Shown here in pieces: positions 6,282 through 13,314 of a stretch of 14,786 nt of DNA (the stretch's first letter is position 1; the number at the start of each line of letters is the position of its first letter). The position numbers and the translations under genes are program-made. The DNA is from JACRIK01 sp040753835 (lineage in GTDB: Bacteria; Planctomycetota; MHYJ01; JACQXL01). Location: contig JBFMDM010000049.1 of assembly GCA_040753835.1 (NCBI GenBank), positions 1 to 14,786 on the forward strand, in the 5' to 3' direction. A model generated the notes under the pieces. That model ran no database searches and was not told where the DNA came from. It saw nothing but the letters and a program-made list of their open reading frames with translations.

Positions 6282-6287
6282 TATAAT
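6282..6287 (+). promoter_or_regulatory. Putative -10 box for tatC
   Basis: A perfect TATAAT lies 3 nt before the first ATG (6291). No good -35 is seen. Transcription would then begin near 6294, which favours the second in-frame ATG at 6300 (MEEKRLSLGEHLEELR) as the true start. Confidence 0.35.
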
Positions 6288-6290
6288 GCA

Positions 6291-7028
6291 ATGCCGATTA
6301 TGGAAGAAAAGAGATTATCATTAGGCGAACACCTTGAGGAACTGCGCATTCGCCTGATATGGTCGGCCATTGCCTTCGCCATCGCAGTCGCCGTCTGCTT
6401 CATATTCCAGGAACAGATACTGAAAATCATCATCAAGCCGCACCTTGACGCGGCCGGCGGCAAGCCCTTAAGCACCCTCACTTACCCAGAGGGATTCTTC
6501 ATCTATTTCAAGGCCAGTTTAATCGCCGCCTTTGTCCTGAGCGGGCCGTTTATCATATACCAACTCTGGAAATTCATCAGCGCCGGGCTCTATTCGCGCG
6601 AGAAAAGATATGTCCTTTTCTACCTGCCATTTTCCCTGGCGCTCTTTACCGGCGGCGTCCTTTTCAGTTACTTCATCCTCATCCCGATGATGCTGAAGTT
6701 CCTCATCGTTTATCCCAATCCGCTCTTCGTTGAGAATATCTACAACCTGACCTGCTACTTTGACCTGTTTATTATGTTTACGGTCATTATGGGGCTGGTA
6801 TTCCAACTGCCGCTGTTGATGCTCTTCCTGGTCCAGATTAAGATTCTTACGCCCCAATTATACTGGAGCAAGATAAGGACTAGTATCCTGATGGCCTTCA
6901 TCCTCTCCGCCATAATTACGCCCAGCGGCGACTTGGTCAACCAGACCCTGGTTGCGGTTCCCCTGGTGTTGTTATATCTAATCGGAATATTATTATCGGC
7001 TGTGTATCTGAAGATTAGAGCCAGTTAG
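6291..7028 (+). CDS. tatC: Sec-independent protein translocase subunit TatC
   Basis: TatC is the core multi-spanning membrane subunit of the twin-arginine pathway. It binds the RR signal peptide and exports folded proteins. At 245 aa it has the usual length and six hydrophobic segments. The N-terminal signature HLEELRIRL (residues 14-22), the loop motif GPFIIYQLWKFISAGLYSREKR, and the late TPSGDLVNQTLVAVPLVLLYLIG are family landmarks. The glutamate often found in the final LYE motif is replaced by leucine, a small oddity. The ATG at 6300 is an equally good start. No tatA/B gene is in the window. The last codons (IRAS, stop) are contributed by repeat copy B, so the C-terminal tail is repeat-derived. 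Confidence 0.95.
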   Translation: MPIMEEKRLSLGEHLEELRIRLIWSAIAFAIAVAVCFIFQEQILKIIIKPHLDAAGGKPLSTLTYPEGFFIYFKASLIAAFVLSGPFIIYQLWKFISAGLYSREKRYVLFYLPFSLALFTGGVLFSYFILIPMMLKFLIVYPNPLFVENIYNLTCYFDLFIMFTVIMGLVFQLPLLMLFLVQIKILTPQLYWSKIRTSILMAFILSAIITPSGDLVNQTLVAVPLVLLYLIGILLSAVYLKIRAS

Positions 7029-7103
7029 GGATTTTGACCCCGATGAAGTCGGGGGCAAAAAACCGTTACTGACTCTTATCCCGATAGTTTTTATCGGGAT
7101 TAA
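7013..7103. repeat. GAGCCAGT repeat, copy B
   Basis: This second copy of the 4743-4834 element overlaps the tatC stop codon. The conserved core blocks are nearly identical, but the internal hairpin is now CCCCGA-tgaag-TCGGGG and the 3' hairpin is ATCCCGATA-gtttt-TATCGGGAT (7078-7100). Both differ from copy A at the same positions within the element. Confidence 0.88.
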
Positions 7104-7124
7104 CCAACCGAAGGCATCGAAGTT

Positions 7125-8189
7125 ATGAAATTAGGCATTATCGGCAAACCCGCTTCAGGCAAGACCACTTTACTCTCCCTGCTTTCCGGCATCGGCTACG
7201 AATCGGCATTAAAATTCCAGTATGAGCGAAAATTCCATTACACCACGATTAAGGTGCCGGACGAGCGGATTAATGTGCTGACCGACTTCTACAAGCCGAA
7301 GAAGACCGTTGAGGCCACGTTTGACATCATTGACACCGAACCGCTCCTGGGGCCGGAAGAGCGCAAGTCAAACAACGCCATCCTCGGCGCCATCCGCGAG
7401 GCCGATGGAATCGTCTGCGTCATCCCGGCCTACCAAAACCGGGAGGAAACCGGCTGGATAACCAGGGAAATTGATTCGCTCAAGTCCGACTTCCTGCTGG
7501 CTGACCTGGATATCATTGAAAGGCGGATGGAAAAACTCAAGTCCAACAAGGGCCGCGGCGCCGCCTCAAACGAGGAAATCCACGAGGAGGAAAAGTTCCT
7601 GGCCACGGTCAAGGACTATATTGAAACCGGCAAGGACCTGAACGCCATCCACCTCACGCCGCTGACCGCGAAACTCTGGGTCAATTACGGACTGCTCAGC
7701 CGCAAGCCGTTTGTCGTCATCATAAATATCTCGGAACTGGATATCTCATCCGCCGATAAATTCGCCCAAATCCGCGATAAATACCCGCACTCTATCGCCC
7801 TGCCTTTGAAACTGGAATACGAGATATCCTCGTTGCCAGCCGAGGAGCAGGCGGGTTTTATGTCCGACTACGGCCTGAAATCGCTCCAGACGCCTGAGGC
7901 GGCGAAACTGTGCTATCGCGCACTGAACCTCCAGCCCTTCTTCACGGTCGGCTCGGACGAGGTCCGGGCCTGGACCATCAAGAAAGGCGACACGGCCCTG
8001 ATTGCGGCAGGCAAGATTCACACCGATATGGCGCGGGGATTCATCTCGGCCGAGGTGATTTCCTATGCGGACTGGCTGGCCGTAAACGGCTCAATGAAGA
8101 CAGCCAAGGAACACGGCAAGGTCCGCACCGAAGGCAAGGAATACCTTGTCAAAGATGGAGACATCATTAACTTGAAGTTTAATGTGTAG
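7125..8189 (+). CDS. ychF: YchF/Obg-family GTPase (P-loop plus TGS domain)
   Basis: This 354-aa cytoplasmic nucleotide hydrolase belongs to the YchF group of translation-associated P-loop NTPases, which in other bacteria bind ribosomes and often prefer ATP. The G1 loop is GKPASGKTTLL (residues 7-17) instead of the usual GLPNVGKSTLF. The G3 region reads IDTEPLL rather than DxPG/DIAGL, and the G4 site is NISE. The C-terminal half is diagnostic: FFTVGSDEVRAWTIKKGDTALIAAG, HTDMARGFISAEVI and a terminal KDGDIINLKFNV matching the TGS domain of YchF. Given these changes it may be a lineage-specific paralogue rather than the strict orthologue. It follows tatC and repeat copy B with no clear ribosome site. 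Confidence 0.85.
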   Translation: MKLGIIGKPASGKTTLLSLLSGIGYESALKFQYERKFHYTTIKVPDERINVLTDFYKPKKTVEATFDIIDTEPLLGPEERKSNNAILGAIREADGIVCVIPAYQNREETGWITREIDSLKSDFLLADLDIIERRMEKLKSNKGRGAASNEEIHEEEKFLATVKDYIETGKDLNAIHLTPLTAKLWVNYGLLSRKPFVVIINISELDISSADKFAQIRDKYPHSIALPLKLEYEISSLPAEEQAGFMSDYGLKSLQTPEAAKLCYRALNLQPFFTVGSDEVRAWTIKKGDTALIAAGKIHTDMARGFISAEVISYADWLAVNGSMKTAKEHGKVRTEGKEYLVKDGDIINLKFNV

Positions 8190-8538
8190 GAAATTATAAA
8201 ATTCTCGCCACTAAGACACTAAGGCACAAAGTGATAAACACGAATCTCACGAACTCGAAGAGACCCCGATAGCGGCAATGCTTGCCCCCCCGCCGGCTTC
8301 CCCGAATGCTTTCGGGGAGGCGAGCGAAGGGCGGCGCCTGGCGAAGCGAATACTAACGAATCCCACAGGGACTCGGCGAGTCGCACGAATAAATCGGGAA
8401 TTATTCGTAATATTCGTTCTGGTTCGTTTTATTCGTGTTGAATTCTTGGTGTCGGAGTTGACACTGAGCGAAGCGAATGTGTGCCTTTGTGGCAGTATTT
8501 TCTTGAAGTTTAACATCTGATAATATATAGTCGTAAAT
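8190..8538. other. Spacer occupied by a nested repeat
   Basis: No credible gene lies in these 349 nt. The open frame at 8278-8520 is repeat sequence. Almost all of the spacer is the composite element 8207-8493. A 12-nt direct repeat CTTGAAGTTTAA lies on either side (8171-8182, inside the end of the GTPase gene, and 8502-8513). The last 25 nt are AT-rich (TAATATATAG) and could hold the argG promoter, but no clean -35/-10 pair is visible. Confidence 0.6.
8207..8493. repeat. Composite nested palindromic element
   Basis: Outer arms belong to the CACTAAGR family: GCCACTAAGACACTAAGGCA at the left, and a right segment GTGTCGGAGTTGACACTGAG followed by GTGTGCCTTTGTGGC. Both match the mtnA insert. Inside lie a second inverted pair, AACACGAAT (8237-8245) and ATTCGTGTT (8431-8439), with further ATTCGT copies. 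Inside that is a GC-rich core with CCCCGAATGCTTTCGGGG (8300-8317), nearly the same 18-mer as in rnpB. The layering suggests successive insertions of one element into another. Confidence 0.82.
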
Positions 8539-9597
8539 ATGGAAAAAGTCGTCTTTGCCTATTCGGGCGGCGCGGATAATCTTATCTGCATCCACTACCT
8601 GCAGAGCAAGGGCTATAACGTCATCACCTTCCTGGCCCAACTGGGGCAGTTGACATATCTGGAGCCGCTGGGCGAGAAGGCGGTCAACCTGGGCGCCACG
8701 GTCGCCAACATCTCGGACCTGCGCCGGAAATTCATCCATAATTTCATCCTGCCGGCCCTGCAGGCCCAGGCGGTCTATGACCGGGGCTATCTGCTGGCCG
8801 CCGCGCTTTCCCGCCCCTTAATCGCCGAGGAGATGGTCAACATCGCCGCTGAAGAGAATTGCAGATATGTGGCGCACGGCGCCCGGGGTGTCGGCAACGA
8901 CCATATCAGGTTCAACAACTGCATCCACGCCCTTAATCCGGACCTGAAAATCATCTCGCCTCTCATTGAACTGGAACTCCAAACCACCAAGGACGACATC
9001 AGGTATATCAAGAAAAACAAACTGCCCATAGACACGGCGAAGCATTCATTATATAATATAGAATCCAACCTCTGGGGCGTGAATATCCAATTGGGCCCGG
9101 TCGGCCGGCACTGGCTCGAGCCGGCCCGGGACAGTTTCATTATCACCACGCCTTTGCCTGAAACCGTGGACAAGGCGACCAATATAGAAATAAGGTTTGA
9201 CCAGGGCGTTCCGGCGGCGCTGGACGGGAAAAAGACGGACCTGCTGGAGATGATAGAGATGCTCAACAACATCGGCGGGCGCAATGCCGTCGGACGGATA
9301 GATATGATTGAAAACAAGATTTCCGGCGAGAAGATACGGGAGATATACGAGGCGCCGGCCGCCACGATTCTCTACGCCGCTTATGCCGCGCTCTGCGGAC
9401 TGATTCTGCCCAAGGATGTGCTCCAATTCTTCGCGACCGTATCAAACAAATATGCGGAGATGGTCTATAACGGGCTCTGTTCCTCGCCGCTTAAGAAGGC
9501 GCTGGACAAGTATTTCCATGAACTCGCGCTTAGAATCACCGGTTCGGTCAAACTGAGAATCTATAAAGGCAACCTGACTATCATTGAGAGAAAATGA
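8539..9597 (+). CDS. argG: Argininosuccinate synthase, short divergent form
   Basis: The family joins citrulline and aspartate using ATP in arginine biosynthesis. Landmarks are AYSGG at the PP-loop (residues 7-11), RGYLLAAALSRPLIAEEMV, GARGVGNDHIRF, a GGRNAVGRIDMIENKISGEK stretch, IYEAPAATIL, and VYNGLCSSPLKKALD followed by GSVKLRIYKGN. Oddities are that the PP-loop reads SGGADNL instead of the near-invariant SGGLDTS, and that the protein ends at ERK (352 aa), about 45 residues earlier than typical enzymes of roughly 400, so the C-terminal oligomerisation segment is missing. It may be an active divergent enzyme or a repurposed ATP-pyrophosphatase. Its stop overlaps the pncC start (ATGA), indicating coupled translation. 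No other arg genes are in view. Confidence 0.85.
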   Translation: MEKVVFAYSGGADNLICIHYLQSKGYNVITFLAQLGQLTYLEPLGEKAVNLGATVANISDLRRKFIHNFILPALQAQAVYDRGYLLAAALSRPLIAEEMVNIAAEENCRYVAHGARGVGNDHIRFNNCIHALNPDLKIISPLIELELQTTKDDIRYIKKNKLPIDTAKHSLYNIESNLWGVNIQLGPVGRHWLEPARDSFIITTPLPETVDKATNIEIRFDQGVPAALDGKKTDLLEMIEMLNNIGGRNAVGRIDMIENKISGEKIREIYEAPAATILYAAYAALCGLILPKDVLQFFATVSNKYAEMVYNGLCSSPLKKALDKYFHELALRITGSVKLRIYKGNLTIIERK

Positions 9598-10199
9598 CTC
9601 TTGCCAAATTCATTTCGTGGCTGACCAAGAAAGGACTCACCCTGGCTGTGGCCGAGTCCTGCACCGGCGGGCTCATCTGCCATAAACTCACGGCTATCCC
9701 GGGCGCATCCAAGGTGTTTAAGGAAGGAACCATCTGCTACAGCGATGCCTCAAAGACAAAACGGCTCGGTATCGGGAAAGCCGTCATAGAAAGACACGGC
9801 GCGGTCAGCCCTGAGGTCTGCCGGCTGATGGCAAAGAACATCACCGCATCAGAGAAAACCGACTTGGGAATCTCCGTCACCGGTATTGCCGGACCATCTG
9901 GACTGATTGCCAGCCGCCGGAGCATTGCCGCCCATCCGGGCGCCGCCCTGCGGCCCGCTCCGCTCTCGCTGAAGCGAGGCGAGGGCGAGCCTCGCCAAAG
10001 GCGGGAGCCTCCCGCCATTAGTCCCGCCGAGGCGGGATTCGGGCAACGCCTCTGGCGGGGCGTAGGCGTGGTCTATATCGGCATCAATATCAAGGGCAAG
10101 GTAACCGTGCATAAATACAATTTCAGGGGAACCAGAAACAATATTCAGGAACAGGCCGCCCAGGAATCATTACGGCTGTTAGAAAGAAAGATACGTTAA
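9594..10199 (+). CDS. pncC: Nicotinamide-nucleotide amidase (CinA C-terminal domain) with repeat insert
   Basis: This stand-alone CinA C-terminal domain deamidates nicotinamide mononucleotide to nicotinate mononucleotide in NAD recycling. The family core is clear: LAVAESCTGGLICHKLTAIPG (residues 18-38, with the catalytic serine region), FKEGTICYSDASKTKRLG, HGAVSPEVCRLMA, and VTGIAGPSG (95-103). In relatives the last motif runs within about ten residues into PVGTVYIGI. Here about 52 extra residues rich in R, P, A and E (104-155) intervene before VGVVYIGI. Their DNA is a run of GC-rich hairpins. Total length is 201 against the usual 155-165. The frame is kept, so the protein may fold with a surface loop. 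The ATG overlaps the argG stop. Confidence 0.88.
   Translation: MTLAKFISWLTKKGLTLAVAESCTGGLICHKLTAIPGASKVFKEGTICYSDASKTKRLGIGKAVIERHGAVSPEVCRLMAKNITASEKTDLGISVTGIAGPSGLIASRRSIAAHPGAALRPAPLSLKRGEGEPRQRREPPAISPAEAGFGQRLWRGVGVVYIGINIKGKVTVHKYNFRGTRNNIQEQAAQESLRLLERKIR
9903..10058. repeat. Tandem-hairpin insert in frame in pncC
   Basis: The insert includes GCGAGGC (9974-9980) with GCCTCGC (9989-9995), the perfect palindrome GGCGGGAGCCTCCCGCC (10000-10016), TCCCGCCGAGGCGGGA (10022-10037) and CGCCtctGGCG (10047-10057). About 156 nt (52 codons) are extra relative to the protein family. Its edges are estimated from the protein comparison. Confidence 0.75.
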
Positions 10200-10204
10200 G
10201 ATTT

Positions 10205-10268
10205 GCCACAAAGGCACTAAGACACCAAGAATTAAGCGAATTTCTTTGTGCCTTTGTGTCTTAGTGGC
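10205..10268. repeat. Short CACTAAG-family palindrome before recJ
   Basis: This 64-nt imperfect palindrome is bounded by GCCACAAAGGCACTAAGACA and TTTGTGTCTTAGTGGC. It is the simplest copy of the element found in mtnA (426-518) and at 8207-8493. It occupies nearly the whole pncC-recJ gap. Confidence 0.88.
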
Positions 10269-10284
10269 CTCGTACGTGCACGCT

Positions 10285-12078
10285 ATGAATAAGAAATGGC
10301 TCATCAAAGAAACGCCTGAAACCGACTCTATCCGCTATTTAGCCGGCTCGCTCAATATCTCAGAGACCATCGCCCAGATTCTGATTCAGCGCAATATCAG
10401 CGACATCAATCAGGCAAAACTCTTCCTGAGGCCCAATATAAACAATCTCCTGGCGCCCAAACTGATACCCGGCCTGGCCGAAGCGCACAAACGCATTGAA
10501 CAGGCCCTGCTCAACAACGAGCGCATCCTCATCTACGGCGACTATGACGTGGACGGCGTCTCATCCGTGGCGCTTCTCAAGCGATTCTTCCGGCTCCTGG
10601 CCCGCGAGGTGGATTTCTACATCCCGCACCGGCTGATAGAGGGCTACGGGCTCTCCGAAGAGGCCATTGACGAAATCGCCAGAAAAAAGGTCAATCTGAT
10701 TGTCACGGTTGACTGCGGCGTCTCCAGCGTCAAGGAAATTGCCTACGCCAGGAAACTCGGCATAGACGTGGTTGTTACAGACCACCACGAAATACCGGAC
10801 CAACTGCCGGACTGCATAATCGTCAATCCCAAACTCAACAAAGAAGTAAACGACTCATATTTCCTCTCCGGCGTGGGCGTGGCCTTCAAGGTGGCTTGGT
10901 CTTTGATGGACACTTTTTCTCAGGTAAAGAAGGACAGTAAGGTCTTCCAGGAATTCGTGATGGACACGATGGCGTTGGTGGCATTGGGCACTGTGGCCGA
11001 TGTCGTGCCGATGACGGGCGAGAACCGGGTCATCTGCTCGTACGGACTTGAGGCGCTCCAGCGCACCGGCATAGCCGGCCTGAAGGCGCTGATGAAGCAG
11101 ACCGGCCTGGAGCGCGGGCCTATCCGGGCCGAGGACATCGCCTTCCGGCTCGGTCCACGGCTCAATGCGGCCGGACGGCTGGGCGATTCCTTGAGCAGTA
11201 TCAAACTGCTCACTACCGACTTCGCCGAGGAAATAGAGCAATTAGTCGCCCGGCTGGAGCAGAACAACAAGGACCGCCAGAAGATAGAAGGCAGGATTCT
11301 CACCGAGGCGTCAAGAATCGTCCGCGAGACCTACGACCTGGACAAGGAATATTGCATTGTCCTGTCCAGCGACAAGTGGCACTCAGGCGTCTTGGGCATT
11401 GTCGCATCCAAACTGGCTGAGGAATTCTACCGCCCGACCGTCTTAATCTCCACGGAAAACGGAACGGGCAAGGGCTCGGGCCGCTCCATCCCCTGCTTCC
11501 ATCTCTATGACGCACTGTGTAACTGCCGCGAACTGCTTGAATCCGTAGGCGGGCACGAATATGCGGCCGGACTGCAGGTGGAAAACCGGAATATCCCGCA
11601 ACTGAAAGTGAAACTCAACGAATACGCCAAGACGCGCCTCAAGCCAGAAGACCTGACGCCCTTCATTAATATTGACCTCGTCCTGGACTTCAGGCAGATA
11701 AACCGGAAACTCCTCTCCGATATAAAGATGCTCTCGCCATTCGGCGAAGGCAACGAGGAGCCGGTCTTCTGCTCGCACGGACTGCAGGTCGCGGGCATTC
11801 CCAAACTCATCGGCAGCAACCTCAAGCACCTGACCTTCTATGTGAAGCAGAATGGCCGGACATATCGGGTCATTGCCTACAACAAGGGCTCGTATATCTC
11901 GGTACTGGACGCGCTTAAGGACAAACCCTTTTCGCTGGCCTACACCCTCAAACTCAACACCTGGCAGGGCGAGGAGAATATTGAACTGGAATTTGTGGAT
12001 CTTAGAACCACGTACCGTCTTTCGCTCCACGCTATACGCCCTACGCCCTACGCTAAACGATATACCCCACCACTGTAA
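10285..12078 (+). CDS. recJ: Single-stranded-DNA-specific exonuclease RecJ
   Basis: RecJ degrades single-stranded DNA 5' to 3' in recombination and mismatch repair. The protein is 597 aa. DHH phosphoesterase motifs are intact: YGDYDVDGVSS (84-94), VDCGVSS (142-148), TDHHE (165-169) and GTVADVVPM (235-243). The DHHA1 part has GKGSGRSI and the VGGHEYAAGL motif (421-430), followed by an OB-like C-terminal region. I start at MNKKW because the longer in-frame start at 10246 lies inside the repeat at 10205-10268. After the natural end near IELEFVDLR the last 23 residues (TTYRLSLH to YTPPL) are encoded by a heptanucleotide repeat and do not look like RecJ. The gene converges with the fibre gene and overlaps its 3' end by 26 nt. 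Confidence 0.95.
   Translation: MNKKWLIKETPETDSIRYLAGSLNISETIAQILIQRNISDINQAKLFLRPNINNLLAPKLIPGLAEAHKRIEQALLNNERILIYGDYDVDGVSSVALLKRFFRLLAREVDFYIPHRLIEGYGLSEEAIDEIARKKVNLIVTVDCGVSSVKEIAYARKLGIDVVVTDHHEIPDQLPDCIIVNPKLNKEVNDSYFLSGVGVAFKVAWSLMDTFSQVKKDSKVFQEFVMDTMALVALGTVADVVPMTGENRVICSYGLEALQRTGIAGLKALMKQTGLERGPIRAEDIAFRLGPRLNAAGRLGDSLSSIKLLTTDFAEEIEQLVARLEQNNKDRQKIEGRILTEASRIVRETYDLDKEYCIVLSSDKWHSGVLGIVASKLAEEFYRPTVLISTENGTGKGSGRSIPCFHLYDALCNCRELLESVGGHEYAAGLQVENRNIPQLKVKLNEYAKTRLKPEDLTPFINIDLVLDFRQINRKLLSDIKMLSPFGEGNEEPVFCSHGLQVAGIPKLIGSNLKHLTFYVKQNGRTYRVIAYNKGSYISVLDALKDKPFSLAYTLKLNTWQGEENIELEFVDLRTTYRLSLHAIRPTPYAKRYTPPL
12029..12063. repeat. Heptanucleotide tandem repeat in the recJ tail
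   Basis: Five tandem 7-mers: ACGCTAT, ACGCCCT, ACGCCCT, ACGCTAA, ACGATAT. They encode part of the RecJ tail on the plus strand and contain the stop codon of the convergent fibre gene on the minus strand (12053-12055). Seven is not a multiple of three, so a change in copy number would shift both reading frames. Confidence 0.8.
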
Positions 12079-13159
12079 TATACAGTGTTAACGTTGCATT
12101 CCACGGCCCGCCCACCGACTCCAACGTATATTCAATAGACGGCGTGCCGACCACCAGCGGCACAATGCCCTGATTTACTACCTGCGAACTGGCGCCGGGA
12201 ACCAGTCCGACCCCAAGCGCATCGCGCTGGTCAGTGTTAGTGCGCACCCTGAAGAACGCCCGGCCGTTGGCAAAGGCCTGGTTGAAGATTCCCAGTTGCA
12301 GAATCACCGCCTTTGCAGTAGCCGGAACCCAGGGAGACAAATCAAAAGCCGTGTAAGGGATATCCGCGCTGATATTGGTCAGATAGAGCACTTCAGCCGA
12401 GGTGAATCCGGTCAAGAGCGTGCCGAAGACGAACCGGTCTCCGCCTGTGATACCCGCGGCCAGTTTCTCGGCTGTAATCGCGCCATTAGCAATCTTTGCA
12501 GTAGTCACTGCATTGGTCGCAATCTTGGTTGAGGTTACGGATGAGCCCGCAATCTTTGCGCCGGTCACGGCCCCATCAAGAATCTTTGACGTCTCCACGC
12601 TGCCCGCTCCCAATTCGGATGAGACCAAAGGCGGGGTGATGGGCCGGGCCACTGAGGGCGGGGTAAATGCCAGTTTGGCCTGGGTGATTGTGCCGTTTTT
12701 GATTTTCTCGTTCGTCACAGAGTCCGTTGCCAACTGATTGGCGGCCACTGCGCCGACTGCAATCTTTGGAGTGGTAACCGCACCGTCCTTTATCTTGTCC
12801 GTCTTGACGCTGTCCGCGGCTAACTGATTCGCACCGACAGCGCCTGAGGCAATCTTGGCGCCGGTTACTGCGCCGGTCTTTATTTTTTCCTCGGTCACGG
12901 ACAGCGCGGCCAACTTCTTTGTGGTAACTGCCTCGTTGACGATTTTGGCCTCGGTTACTGCGGCATCCTTGATGCGCGAGGTGGTAACCTGGCTTTCGCC
13001 GATTTTCCAGGCGCTCACTGCCTGATTGGCAATCTTTTCGGTGGTAACGACCTTAGCCCCCAGTTTCGGGGTGGTAATTGCGCCGTCCGCGATTTTGGGA
13101 GTGGTTACTGCGCCGGAAGAAATGTGCTCTGTCTTTACTTCATTTGGCAATAGCGGCAT
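12053..13159 (-). CDS. Decapeptide-repeat fibre-like protein
   Basis: I assign no named family to this 368-aa protein. After MPLLPNEVKTEHIS, 15 decapeptides follow without a break (SGAVTTPKIA, DGAITTPKLG, down to NGTITQAKLA). A proline-rich break follows (FTPPSVARPITPPLVSSELG), then 5 more units. The consensus is xxAVTxxKIA with V/I at positions 4 and 9. Residues from about 235 form a non-repetitive beta-rich C-terminal domain containing FVFGTLLTGFTSAEVLYLTN. Similar repeats occur in phage tail-fibre and surface fibre proteins with a globular tip, so a trimeric or beta-solenoid stalk is plausible. No signal peptide is seen. AAAGGAC 6 nt before the ATG lies inside the end of the preceding 43-aa gene, so translation is probably coupled. 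The stop lies within the recJ tail repeat. Confidence 0.8.
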   Translation of the reverse strand: MPLLPNEVKTEHISSGAVTTPKIADGAITTPKLGAKVVTTEKIANQAVSAWKIGESQVTTSRIKDAAVTEAKIVNEAVTTKKLAALSVTEEKIKTGAVTGAKIASGAVGANQLAADSVKTDKIKDGAVTTPKIAVGAVAANQLATDSVTNEKIKNGTITQAKLAFTPPSVARPITPPLVSSELGAGSVETSKILDGAVTGAKIAGSSVTSTKIATNAVTTAKIANGAITAEKLAAGITGGDRFVFGTLLTGFTSAEVLYLTNISADIPYTAFDLSPWVPATAKAVILQLGIFNQAFANGRAFFRVRTNTDQRDALGVGLVPGASSQVVNQGIVPLVVGTPSIEYTLESVGGPWNATLTLYITVVGYIV

Positions 13160-13160
13160 A

Positions 13161-13292
13161 TTAAAGTCCTTTCATAATCCGGGCGGCGATATGTGTCTCC
13201 CGGTGCGCCCCCGCCCTGTTCAATTGGAGCGGGGTGCTCCCGACCATCGCTTCGCGAAGGGCGGTCTTAACCTCGCCAGGATTTAATGGCAT
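13161..13292 (-). CDS. 43-aa small protein upstream of the fibre gene
   Basis: This short open frame has the strongest ribosome site in the window: AGGAGG 8 nt before its ATG. The protein begins MPLNPGEVKTALREAM and ends AARIMKGL. It has no membrane segment or signal and is basic. Its stop is 1 nt before the fibre-gene ATG, and its last codons supply the fibre gene's Shine-Dalgarno sequence, so the two are translationally coupled. Its first ten residues match the fibre N-terminus (MPLLPNEVKT) at 8 of 10 positions. The protein is not recognised. It could be a chaperone, assembly tag or leader for the fibre. Confidence 0.75.
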   Translation of the reverse strand: MPLNPGEVKTALREAMVGSTPLQLNRAGAHRETHIAARIMKGL

Positions 13293-13314
13293 AGAAATAA
13301 CCTCCTATAGAAAT

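Noticed and set aside
8278..8520. 80-aa frame between the GTPase gene and argG
   Set aside because: It consists entirely of nested palindromic repeat sequence, and its last residues only copy the GTPase end.
10246..10284. Upstream in-frame recJ start (MCLCVLVASYVHA)
   Set aside because: These codons lie mostly in the CACTAAG repeat and have no similarity to RecJ. MNKKW at 10285 fits better.
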